Below are positions 25,601-38,262 of a DNA stretch of 64,000 nt, piece after piece. The stretch comes from Conus ventricosus (lineage: Eukaryota > Mollusca > Gastropoda > Neogastropoda > Conidae). The stretch covers positions 79,514,187 to 79,578,186 of the forward strand of contig CM031607.1 of assembly GCA_018398815.1 (NCBI GenBank), given 5' to 3'. The notes under the pieces are model-generated. The model had not been told where the DNA came from. It did not search any database and was given only the letters and a program-made list of their open reading frames with translations. The number at the start of each line of letters is the position of its first letter. Position 1 is the first letter of the stretch. The position numbers and the translations under genes were made by a program.

Positions 25601-27604
25601 TTGCAGGTATCCAAACAATCCCCGCCACCGAAGGTTCCCCCTCATAACCAGGTGCGCCAGGAAACGAACTTGACGTGGACGGTCATGTGGAGACTGTCAC
25701 GCAGAGGCCAGGGACCCAGCCCTACACTCAGGATCGAGACGGCAGGTGAGCGCCAGGGAGACATCGCATGTGTGCAAGATGTGTTGTCTCCCCTCTACCA
25801 GGAGAAAAGAGGAGAGTAGAGGAGGGCAGTGTTGAGGTCCTTATAAAGAAAAAAAAAAAAAGATTAGAACGAAGGGGTTCAATCCAACTCATCTGAATGT
25901 CACTTGGACTCCCAGTTCTCAAGTCACATGTGTTTACTGAACTGATCGTCTCTTTCTCCACCTTTCTTCACAATCAGTGGGGAGGTGGAATGGAGTTCTA
26001 TTGTATCAACAAATAATTGCATACAACAGTTACTGTTAACATGAAAATTCCTTTTATTTCATGTTTTAAGTGAATGCCAAATTAACGAATAGGTAGTGGG
26101 TGATGGATCATGTTCACTTTTGAAAAAAAGGATGCCATATTCCCACTCTGCGAGAACATCACCTTAAACTCTGGCCTTGTGAGACAAAAATGCTCAGGTA
26201 ATTATTTTATACCTGCAGGGCTTGAAATTCCCAGATACATTTTGGTTGTACTGTGGACAAAAAGTTTACTAAATCTGCTTGTCCCCCCCCCCCCCCCCCC
26301 CCCCCCTCCAATTTTTACTTGTTCCCCCAAGGTGAAAAGACAGCAAATAAAAGTAACTACGAGTAGCACAGTGACAAGCTAGCAGCAAAGTTCAAAGATG
26401 GCGTGCTCCGCACATGTGTGATAATTGTCTTAGAGAGAGAACTATGGAAATAGAGCTGTCGCTTTCTTACAAACCAAGAGCAATGCCTCAGTGTTTTATA
26501 AAACACACTTTTTCTCAGTGAGACAGCATTTTGCTGGAGTTTGTTCATTCAAGGTATGATGGGTTGGGGTTGTGTGTTGTGGAGGGGGGGGGGGGGGGGG
26601 GGGGGGAATGAGTTGTGATGGGGAGGGAGGAGATGTGGAGATGAAACTGTGAAAGGGTAAAAAGGCTGGAGGGAAGCAGGATTGGTCTGCACTGCAGCCG
26701 ACTTGTAAGTCACCCTTTTCACTGACAAAGACAAAAACCGGTTGCCCAGAGCGCAAGTGGAAAGAATGTGTCCACTCGTCCGCCAGAAGGTTTAGTTGTT
26801 CCAGACAATGGGATGGGTAGATCTTTTGAGCCGTGCACTTCAGGGCATTTTTACTTTTGTGTGTGTGATTTCAGAGTGACGCCTGGTCTCCACAGGCAAG
26901 CCTCACAGTCAGACCACCTCCCTGCCTCCTTGGATTTTAGACTGGAAGGTATTGACCCCCCCCCCCCCCCCTCTCCTCCTCATGTTTCCCTTCCCACCCT
27001 TTCTTTCCCTCCCCCCTCCCTCCCCTCCCCCCACTGTCCTCTCCTCCTTTCTTCCTCCCTACTCCTCCCCTAGAGAGAGAGAGAGAGAGAAAGAGAAGAG
27101 AGAGAAGAGAGGAGAGAGAGAGAGAGAGGAGAGAGAAGAGAGAGAGAGAGAACATCTCCATGTTATCAGGAAAAAGGCATTTGTTTTAACACGCAGTTAT
27201 GAAGAGAAAATTGCCTTTTAAACCCCTAATACTGAACTGCAGGATTTGAAGGTGTGTGACTACAGATTTTCTCTGCTCTGAAATGTGGCATTGCTTGAAC
27301 TGAATACACTTACACTGTCCCAGGTGAAGAAAGATAGGACAGACAGTACTTGGTAACCTGATCCATCTCTCTCGAGACAGTCACTTTATGCTAGGTTCTG
27401 AGCGTTTCACATTTTGTGTGTGAAATCAATGAGCGCGACTTGCGATCTTGGCATTGGCTGATCATTACAGTAATACCGTCTATGAGTGTCTGAACGAAAT
27501 GAAGACTTTCTTGATACTGGAGGATGATATTGTGAAAGTTACACTGAAATGAAAAGGGGAAAACAGCTGTTGCAATTATAAGTAGGATTTTTGAAAATCT
27601 TCTC

Positions 27605-27648
<44 letters not shown>

Positions 27649-28991
27649 CGCGCACATGTGCATATGCCAGCTTGTTCCCATATTTGTGTTAATGTCAGTC
27701 AGTCTACCTGTCACTGAAGACCCTCTGTACAGAGACCTATTTTCCATGACACTGTCAAGCTCCTTGTGGAGAGGCTCTACTGTGACCCTTAATTTCTGAC
27801 CCCACAGTGGAGGAACACCTGCTGAAAGCGGTGATACCAGAGGTGAACAGTCGCAGCGTTCAGTTCAAACTGGCCCCCACCTACTTCCTGTACATGGCGG
27901 TCCGGCGTCTGCTCCTGCTGCCTTCCCAGAGTTCCATTCCTCGTGCCCAGCATTATCAGGTGGTGGCGGACTTCATCGGCAAGATGTCCAAACTCATTCA
28001 GCGCACTATCCAGGTAGGGGGAATGATTCTCATGTCGTGGGAGACCGATTTGTTTATGTGGCTGTTCTCACTTTGTTGTCTGATGTTTCTGTTTGCTTTT
28101 CTACATCGTGGAGTCCAGCGAATCATGATGAGCTTCAACTGTATTTGGACAGTCTCGGTTTTAGAGTGAAATAACTTTTGCAGCCTGAAATGATATTGTG
28201 AACTGTAGTCAAAATCTTCATGCCAATTCAATACAGACATATTTGCTTCAAGTGACAAGCAGTCAGAATATAGTTCTTTTCTTGTCTATGTTCTCTGCTT
28301 TCTTTTTTACTTTTTTTTTAAGACTGAATTTCTGGAATGAAGTACAAAGGATAGGACTTGCTAAATAGAGATATTAGATAGAGCTGTTTATGAATTGAGA
28401 TTGATTCTGACTGATACAGGATCTGATTCCAGTTGATGTATGCTTCTTGTGATTATCAGAAACTTTAGTCCAGAATATTTCCTTTCTTATTTTGTTACTG
28501 AGAAAGTGTGTGATTTTTTTTTAATGTATTCAGAAGACGATGGAGACCTTGTTTCTGATTGATTATACTTAATGGTATTTAAAAACAACAAAAAATAACA
28601 GGCATAACATATTAATACCATATGATGTTGATCCAAAACAAAAATGCTTTCTGTTTATTAGAAATGATGGTACCAGAATCAGTCCACTCTCATCTTTAGT
28701 CATGTCTTAATGCCTTATTTGTTTGTTTGTTTCTTTAACTTGGTTCAGATCTTTGCATTTGCAAATCCCTGCTGCCTGAATGTGAAACCTAATTAATAAA
28801 CACATTGAGCGCCACCTAACTTGTTGAACGTCTCATATCATATTTGATGATATGAAGGATCATGTGTTGTTTGGGAGAAAGAATAGATGCATCATTCATG
28901 TGATGCCCAGTTTTCCTCTAAAAAAAATTTTAAGGTGGTAAAGCTTGTTAGCCTGGGGCTAAGCCTGGGGCCAGAGACCAGTTGTGTGCAT

Positions 28992-29062
<71 letters not shown>

Positions 29063-29207
29063 TCACACACTCAACTGGCACACACACAAATACACACACA
29101 CACACACACACCACACACACACACACCACACACACCCCACACACACACACACACACACACCACTCACACAGACAAAGACACAGACAGACAGACAGACACA
29201 CCACACA

Positions 29208-29255
<48 letters not shown>

Positions 29256-32200
29256 CACACCACACATACCCCCCTCCCCTTCACAACCATGGCACAAACT
29301 GACCCAGACTTGACCTTTGATCCTAGGAGCAACACAACGACCCCACATCCCTGGCGTTCTGGATGGCCAACACGTCAGAGGTGCTGAACCTGGTGAAGCA
29401 AGACGTGCAGGTGCAGCCCTTCACCATGGACGGCCAGGAGCTGCTGGCGGAGGCAGTGCAGATGGCCTTCCACCATCTGGTGCGCTGCTTCCAGGGCGAC
29501 CTGCAGAGAGTCATGCCTGCCTTCCTCGACCCCTCCGAAGCCTTCGACGACGAGAACCCTCCTCAAGGTAACCATTTGACAAGGTTCAATTCCCATGGTC
29601 TAATAATGAAAAGGGTACTGGACTGTTAGAGGTGTACTGTGTCCAGGATGCAGCGTTACGAAGAGGGAGTCCTGTCCCTGTCTTTCTGCCGCCTTCCTCT
29701 AAGATCTGTAATCAGGCACCCATTTACTGCTGGGTGGACAGAGAGTTTCAAGCCATAAAAATCCAACCTGCAAGTGATTTGTACTCATGACCCTCAGCTC
29801 CACAGGTGAATGCTACGGCACTTATACTTACATTGTTGTTGGGAAAATGGTATAAAATTTGTCAAATGATAAATGAGTATAAAACAATTCTCCCCCCCCC
29901 CCCCCCCCCCCCCTGCAATGAAGGTTCTATTTCAATTTCAGGTATGAAAGAATGGTACTCGAGAGACAAGATATGACCACAGTCAACAGTGTGATTCGAA
30001 CAATGTGGCCATGATTACTGATGTAGTAATGAGCTTATTCCAGCTTGTATTCAGACATGCATTTCCTGGATTTCTGCTGCACTAAGAGTCATGTGCAAGG
30101 CAGAGAAAGGACACTGTATTGTGCAAGTCAAGACTTTCGCCGTTAAAAAAAAATTCGCTTGCAGTAAAACGATCATTTTATTTACAGTAAAAAGTCAGTC
30201 GAGTCTCTTGTGTATTAAAAAAGGTCAGTCATATGCAGTAAAAAGTGATTCCATCAATGAAAACATCGCCTGAGTAGGGAAATGCAACCTTTTGTTCTCT
30301 GACACCATTCTTTGCCCATATGTCTCCGTTCACAGGCTGTATACATTTGTGTCTGTTGGTTTGATGGTCTGTCTGTCGGCAGAATGACGAGAAACTGCTG
30401 ACTGATCCAACCAAACTTTGTAGACAGATGGCATAAGTCTCAGTGAGGAACCCATTAACTTTTTGGTGCAGATCCCGTTCAAAGGGCAGATCCAGGATCT
30501 GTCTGAGTGAGGCAGAGGTGTGCGCTCTGTTGAATGCTCTTCTAGTTATTACTTGCTTGCGAACGGTTTTTCTTTTGGTATCATTGTCGTTCCGGGAGAT
30601 CTCAAAATTGGTTTGCTTCTAGGTACTGACCTTGTTACAGCATAACTTTTTAACTCATTGCATGATTTCTCATGGGTGACAAATCAAGTCACAATTGTCA
30701 GGCTCACATGAGAGAGGGAGGGGATGGGCTCACATGATGGGAAGGGAAGAGAGTGTCCTACTGTTCTTGTTCAGCTATTTCAAGTTTTTCTTTACATTAT
30801 AGCTTTTTGGTGAGAAACGGAAGAGTGCTTAAGGTTTCCTATCTCCACATCAAACATTACGTGCTGCCTGGGCATGTTCATGTTTTCATAACCCATCTGC
30901 TACATGCTGGATGGCAGGAGCCCATAGCATTCCTGAACCATAGATCTTGGAGACTTTTGACACATCCGCCTCATGTTGCAGACCAGTACAACCACCACGG
31001 CAGCCCACTGTAGCCGACGTGCTCACACGCTCTCGCGGCCATGACCCAGCTTTCGCCGTTGCCCTCGCGTCAACGGGCACTGAACATCCAGCTGTTCTCC
31101 AGCTGTCACTTCATCAACATGGGCTGTTGCAACATCCTGGTGATGGGCCGCGCTGCAGCTGTGCACACGGGCCTGGGCTGCGCCTGAAGCGTCCTGGGCA
31201 TCGTGAGGTGTGGCGATAGCAGGGCTGAGCTGGCGGCTGACTGCACCTGTGTCGTATCATTCAGGTGGGTGCAGTGGTAAAGAAAGTTTCAAGCGGAGAG
31301 GGGTGGGGTGGGTGGGATTGGAGGGGGGTGGGGGTGGTGGGGATGGGGGGAACGAGGAACAGGGGGAGGAATTGTGTGGGAAAGGGCAATGGGGAGGTGG
31401 GGGAGGGGGAATTGAAGAAGGCGGGCTGATTAGGGACGTTCATGGGGAGAGGTTGGGGAGCAAGTAGAAAGTAGGTATGTCGATGAAAGATTGACCAGTC
31501 ATGAAAGTTGGAAAAGGAATTCCGACCTTGTTGGCCATAGGTGACTAGAACAGTTGATCAAGAAATTTAAAAAACAGAAAGCATGAAGCACAAAAAAGTT
31601 GTAGATATTTCATAGTGAATGAGCTAAAACCACGTGACAAGGGGCTGGAAAAAATCATTTTGCTGATGATGGACTGACTCGAGAACTCGAAGGCCAGAAG
31701 ACTGATGTAGTGTGTGAGTGTGTATATGATCAAAAGTTGAAGTATGCTGCAGTAGAAAAAAAAATTGTTGATGTTTCATGCAAATGATTGAGTACAAGCA
31801 TGTGTTGCAATATAAAGTTTGAGGGAGCCATCACCTTACTTGTACCAGTACAGAACACAGTGACCAAATTGACAAGTTCAAGATTATTAGAATGTTTTTT
31901 TTTTTAATGTTGTACAGTTTAAACCTTGTTTTATGATGTGTTTCAGACAAGCACAACACAAAAAAAAATCAAAAAAAAAAAAGCAAACAAACAAGCAAAC
32001 AAAAAAGAATTTCACTTCATATTGAGTGTCACTAGCAAAAGCCATAGTGAGTCACAGTGTGAGTGCACTATATGATAGTGCATTTGATTTGATTTATTGG
32101 TCATTGATAAATCAATGGTGATGAATGAAAAATTAGTGAAGGCTTAAGGAATGTGTTTGAAATCAACTCTTAAGTAACATTGGCTGAGGCGACACCAAGA

Positions 32201-33889
32201 TGTACTGAATCCATATCATTGTTCAGCTTAATTTTCAAATTCTTCCAAGTTCACTAAAGTGACTACAGTGGTTGGACATAAACATCAACAACGCTTAGAA
32301 GAAAGATATGCTTGACAAACAACACCTTCTTCAACATTTGTATGCAAAATATAGCGTGATTTTGACATGCAGAATTTACATGTTTTTTGTTTTGTTTTGT
32401 TTTTTCCAAATCAGTATCCCTGTTTCAGGCATTGGTCTAGTCCACTTGAAAACTGATTTGGTAACTTGGTATGCATTATGTCCCCAAACACTCTTCTTCA
32501 CAAACCCAACCCCCCCCCCCCCGGTAGTTAAATGATAAAACAGGAATGTTGATAGGGAAGATCTTTAAAAGGACTTGCATGATATAATACATAAACACTT
32601 TACAGCAGAGTCCATTAAAACCTTGTTCAGGGATGTCCTGCCTGATGCGGTCTTTGAATTTCTGAGGGAGATTAACATTTTTCATCTGATCTAAGATTTA
32701 ATGGAGGAAAGATTTTTCACAAAATTTCTGGTGTTTTGTAGAAGATATGTTTTAAAGGGCTGTGTGAATTAGATAGTTTAAAGAAAAAAGAAATTGAATA
32801 ATGACTTGTGAGTTGACTTCAGTGCGATGACAGCCTGATATGACCTTTGCGGTTGACTGGGCTATAAGCAACATCACCTTACCTTGAAGGCAGTCTTCAT
32901 TGCTTCACAATGCAAAGCTGGAGCAGTATCCATCCCAGCCCGCACACAGAAGCAAGGGCAGACCTTCACAGATGATGGATGACTGTTCCTTGGGTGTTTG
33001 CAGGCGGCCCACCTGCTGCAGGCCCCCAAGCTGACCAGTGATGACGTCAACGGCATCACTTCCACCTGCTTCAAGCTCAACTCCATGCAGCTGCGTGCCC
33101 TCCTCACTCGCTACATCCCTGAAGTCAGCGAGCCTCCCATCTCCCCGGCCTTCATCGAGCGGGTGGTGGCCATCGGCGAGGACATGACCGATGAGCTGAT
33201 ACGTACAGAAGGAGGGGAGGTGAGTGTGTGTGTGTGGTGCGTTTTTTTTTTCTTTTCTTTTTGATCTTGTAAAGTTGATCTTCAAGGGGTAAGTTAGGGA
33301 TTGGCCATTTATTGAATGGTTGAATAATGCTTTCTGTGAGGTAGGGAGAAGAAGGATCTTTTACAGTTTTACATAAAGTGCTGTGTCCAGTTCTTGCAAG
33401 CTATGGCCAGTTTGCCAGCTTTGTTTGGCCAGGCTGCATTGGACGATACTGCTTCCAGCTTTGGAAGCATCTTTTCATAATCATAAGCGTGACAGAACAG
33501 AGTTATTTCCAGTCGAGTGTGTCATGCTGTAACATGGAATTATTCCTTTCAATTTTATGCTGGCATAGGAAGATGGTTCATTCAGTTCTTACGCCTGAGA
33601 GTTGTTTGTTTCCTGCGTTCAGATACGTCTAGAAGAAGACCCTGACCTCCACCTGCCTTTCCTGCTGCCAGAAGATGGCTACTCCTGCGACACACTGCGG
33701 GGCATCCCAGACGGGCTGCCGGAGTTTGTGGCTCCGCTCAGCAACGCTGGCCTGTGTCACATGAGCGCTAACAACATGTCCAGCGGGAGCTGGACCGTCC
33801 ACATGGGCGGCCAGCAGATGCCCTCGGAAAAGCTGGTGTGTGTTTTCGGGGGCTTTTCTCGTCTCTCTCACTGTGTCTTGCTGTTTGTC

Positions 33890-33951
<62 letters not shown>

Positions 33952-34568
33952 TCTCTCCTCTCTCTCTCTCTCTCTCCTCTCTTCTCTCTCTCACTGTGTC
34001 TTGTGTTTGTCATCTGTCTTGTCTCTGTGCATTGTTGTACCTGACATGACCCTGGCCTGTGGAGTCAGCTGGTACATAAACAATCAGAATTAAAAACAAG
34101 CGTGCTAATGGCAGCGGCACAGCAGCTTGTAGTTTTCTTCTTCTTTAAAAAATTTTTTTTTTACAGTGAATGTAGAATCGAATAGTGGGACATGCTGGTT
34201 TGCGGCTGTTATTTCCGTGGAGTCCATTATGGACCTGTTTCCCTGCGTTGCTTGAGAGATGAGCTTAGCTTTGTGGGTTGTCTGTTGGATGTTTTCTGCA
34301 ATTGTCACTGATTGTCTTCTCTATCCCCCCCCCTTCCCCACCCCCATGTGTGTGTGTGTGTGTGTTTTTGAATTATCATTTCAGTTTTTGTAACACAAAA
34401 ATGTACAAATCAGCTGAGGTGAAACATGTTCATCACACAATATACATCAGATTTTCAATGTTACGTTTAACTGCATTCATCCTAATGTATACTTTTATGT
34501 ATTCGTTCATCATTAGGCTATTGGACAAAGATGGATCAGATAGTAAATGCATGTGCACACTCACACAC

Positions 34569-34614
<46 letters not shown>

Positions 34615-34637
34615 ACACACACACACACACACACTCA

Positions 34638-34706
<69 letters not shown>

Positions 34707-35956
34707 GAGGCATATGCACATTCACACAAAGCCGATTCATGTCAGAAAATTAGCACAGAATGTGCAGAATATTTGCACAGTACAGACAAACTCTTCAATT
34801 CAGAAGAGCAAAACAAAAAAAACAAAAACAAAAACCAAGAAAAAGAAAAAAAAAGAAAGTTCTCTCTATCTTATATATATGTATAAGAAAAACAAAATTG
34901 TAGGAAATCTGTTAGACCTGTCCCATACACCTTTTCTTACAACCGTTGAGATACAGACACACTCAAAAGCGATGAGTATGATCATCATCATTTGGCTAGC
35001 AGAGATCAATATCTGCAGCCTATGTATGGTTCACTCCATGACATTACACAAAATTAGGAACTGAATACTCCTTTTCCCTTGTGTTTAGTATCTAAATCTG
35101 TGAATCTGTGGTGATTTTCTGCAGAAACCTATACAGCCTGTTTATACTAATGGTATGGATATGGCTGCCAGAAAGGAGTTAATGATTGTTTACAGGTGTG
35201 TGACTGGTTTACAGGTATTTCATGGTGACTGAATTTCAACCAGCAGACTTTTAGCTATCTGACTTGTCTACTTCATGGTAATTTTATATTTTGGATATTT
35301 TTGTGATGATGACTGTCAGTTTTAGCTGTGAATCCATTCTTTGCGTATAGAATTCTACATGTCATTGTGACATTATTTTTTTCTGTCAGAAAGTTGTTAG
35401 TGATTTCTGGTCCTGTAAATTTTATGTTGAATAGAAATCTGAGACAGGAAACTGTTACTAATGCATGGACCCACCAACTTCATGGTGAATTCATAAAGAC
35501 AGGAGCTGTTGCTAATGTAAGGTCTTAAAGTGTACATGAATTTTAGCCTGGAAGCTGTTATGAATGTGTGGACCTGTGAATTTCAAGTAAACGTGAATCT
35601 GAGCCAAGCCATGAAGTCGTTACTAAGGCATGGACACGTCAGTTAATGGTGAGGATAGAAGTGAGCCGGGAAGCTGTTATTGAAAGTGTGGACCAGTAAA
35701 CTTAATGGCGATTCTGAATTTCAGCCTGAAAACTGGTGTGATGTTATGGACCTGTACATTTCATAGTGAAAGTGAATTTGAACTGTTAAATGTGTTGGCA
35801 CTGTGAGGTGGTGTTTGATGGTGTGTGTGTGGTGTTTTCAGTCCAGTCCCCAGGCTAATCAGCCCGAGATCATAGTGGTGTCCTTCCAAAAACTGATGGG
35901 CAGCATGGGGCTCAGCATCGTGGCTGCTGTTGTGAGTACCCCTGTGAAATTTTGTC

Positions 35957-35990
<34 letters not shown>

Positions 35991-35994
35991 GTGA

Positions 35995-36025
<31 letters not shown>

Positions 36026-36159
36026 TTGTTTTGCAAACCTTGTGAGGAATGAAGTCACACGTAAGGACAGAAAAGTTGAATCATATAAAATTGACCTTAT
36101 TTCATTGCTAAACAGGAGAATGATGTTAGGGAAGTCCTGACAAGGATAGGAATGTGAAC

Positions 36160-36199
<40 letters not shown>

Positions 36200-36458
36200 C
36201 GTGTGCGTGCACGCGCCTTTTCCAATCAATGAATTCAAGTGATTTTATCCATACAACATCACAGGAATACAGGACTTGAAGATCTTTTAATTTAAAAAAA
36301 AAAGAAAAGAAAAGAGTAGGATTCGTAGTTGAAAAAATGCTGTAAGAAATGTTATGAGCATAGCTCTGTTGTCATTGTAAGGTAGGAAAATGAGAAGGCA
36401 AGAAGATATTTTCATTCCATGATGTTGGATATACTATTGTATACATGCTGCAGTTTAT

Positions 36459-36514
<56 letters not shown>

Positions 36515-37992
36515 GAAGGAAGGAAGGAGAATCGGAGAAATTCTTGAGATGAGAGAAGGGTATGAAGTGTGGCAGAGACAGGTGGCTAAATTCTGTCATT
36601 CCCTTCACAGGGGGAAGGTTTGGGAGAGAGAGGCATCTACATCAAGTCTGTGGTACCTGGAGGTGCTGCTGCTCAGGTAAGCTGCATGCACGCTTGTCTG
36701 CAGGGAATATTTAGTTGAAGACAAGGGCAATAACTTCTGACCGCCTACCAGTCGCAGAGCAAAGACGAGAGGGAAGGGATAGAGTCGGCCACAGTTTGTT
36801 TAGATAGCGCACGGCTGCCAACACCTGTCAGCTTCCTTGCGCGAACCTCCCAAAAGCTTTCCTCCCTAGCGTAATGTGATACTAGCTGCCTGGTGATAGT
36901 GCGCTGGAAATAGGGTGCTGTGTTTCTTCATTAATACTTTATGCCAGAATGCAACGAACTGTGGTCGATTGATGTCACTGGATTGAGGGTCTTTGACTGA
37001 CAGAATGATACCAAACACGAAAGGGTCTTCTTTCATACGCATTGTTGGCAAGCACCACAAAGATTTGCCAACAAAAAAAACGATTGAAACAGACAAACGA
37101 ACACACAACAAATGAAATGAAAGTTCAACTCAGTGGCGAGCATGCGTCGTCCTTTCAATCACACTCAAACTCAGGCATATTGGACATGCATGTCTTTCCT
37201 TTACAACTGACAGAAAATTATTCCTGGTACTCCTATCTGACAGCTGATACAGGGCTCAAATAAACAGTCACTGTCGGCACTGGTCAGCCTCACTGATACT
37301 AGTGTTTTGGAAATGGGGGGCTGTGTTTCTTCATTAATACTTTGCGCCAGAATGCAGCGAACTGTAGCCGATTGATGTCACTGGATTGAGGGGTCTTTGA
37401 ATGACAAAATGATACCAAACATGAATAGGTCTTCTTTCATGCGCATTGTTGGCAAGCACCACAAAGATTTGCCAACAAAAAACGATTGAAACAGACAAAC
37501 GAACACACAACAAATGAAATAAAACTTCAACTCAGTGGCGAGCATGCGTCGTCCTTTCAATCACACTCAAACTCAGGCATATTGGACATGCATGTCTTTC
37601 CTTTACAACTGACAGAAAATTATTCCTGGTACTCCTACCTGACAGCTGGTACAGGGCCCAAATAAACAGTCACTGTCGGCACTGGTCAGCTTCACTGGAA
37701 CATGGCGGCGGTTTCCCTACCACGGCCTAGGCATGTTTTGCTTGTTTATCTGCGTGCTCTACGTGCTTGTGAAGCATGCCGATGCTGATTCTATCACAAG
37801 CCACACCATGCTTTTAGTAAAGCAAGATTTTAGCATGCTACACATGCAGATGTCAGTTATAAAACAATGAAATGCTTCCTACCTGACCTTGTACTTTTGC
37901 CCGTTCCAATCATTTGAAACTGATGTCACATGTACACACACCAATGCAAATTGTTGCGCATTTTCTTCTTCATGGTGAGCCTACTCACGACT

Positions 37993-38045
<53 letters not shown>

Positions 38046-38212
38046 GAAGAGCGAGCGACACACAACACACACACACACAACACACACACACACAACACAC
38101 ACACACACACACACCACACACAACATATTGACAGAAACCCACACACAACAACAGCGTATATAAACAGATGGATAACACACACACACCACACACACGAACG
38201 CACGTGCGCGCG

Positions 38213-38262
<50 letters not shown>

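Larger units (their letters stand above)
21964..25606 (+). other. Afadin intron
   Basis: Homopolymer damage continues to about 22,640, after which the sequence looks normal. It holds a tRNA-derived SINE (22,925-23,120), a C run at 23,731-23,744, a B-box-like GGTTTGAATCC at about 24,080 without a recognisable SINE body, and a compound CA tract (25,030-25,145). No exon was recognised between the FHA exon and 25,607. Confidence 0.6.

Noticed and set aside
36877..37697. LTR pair of a small retrotransposon
   Set aside because: The copies are directly adjacent with no internal region, primer-binding site or polypurine tract.
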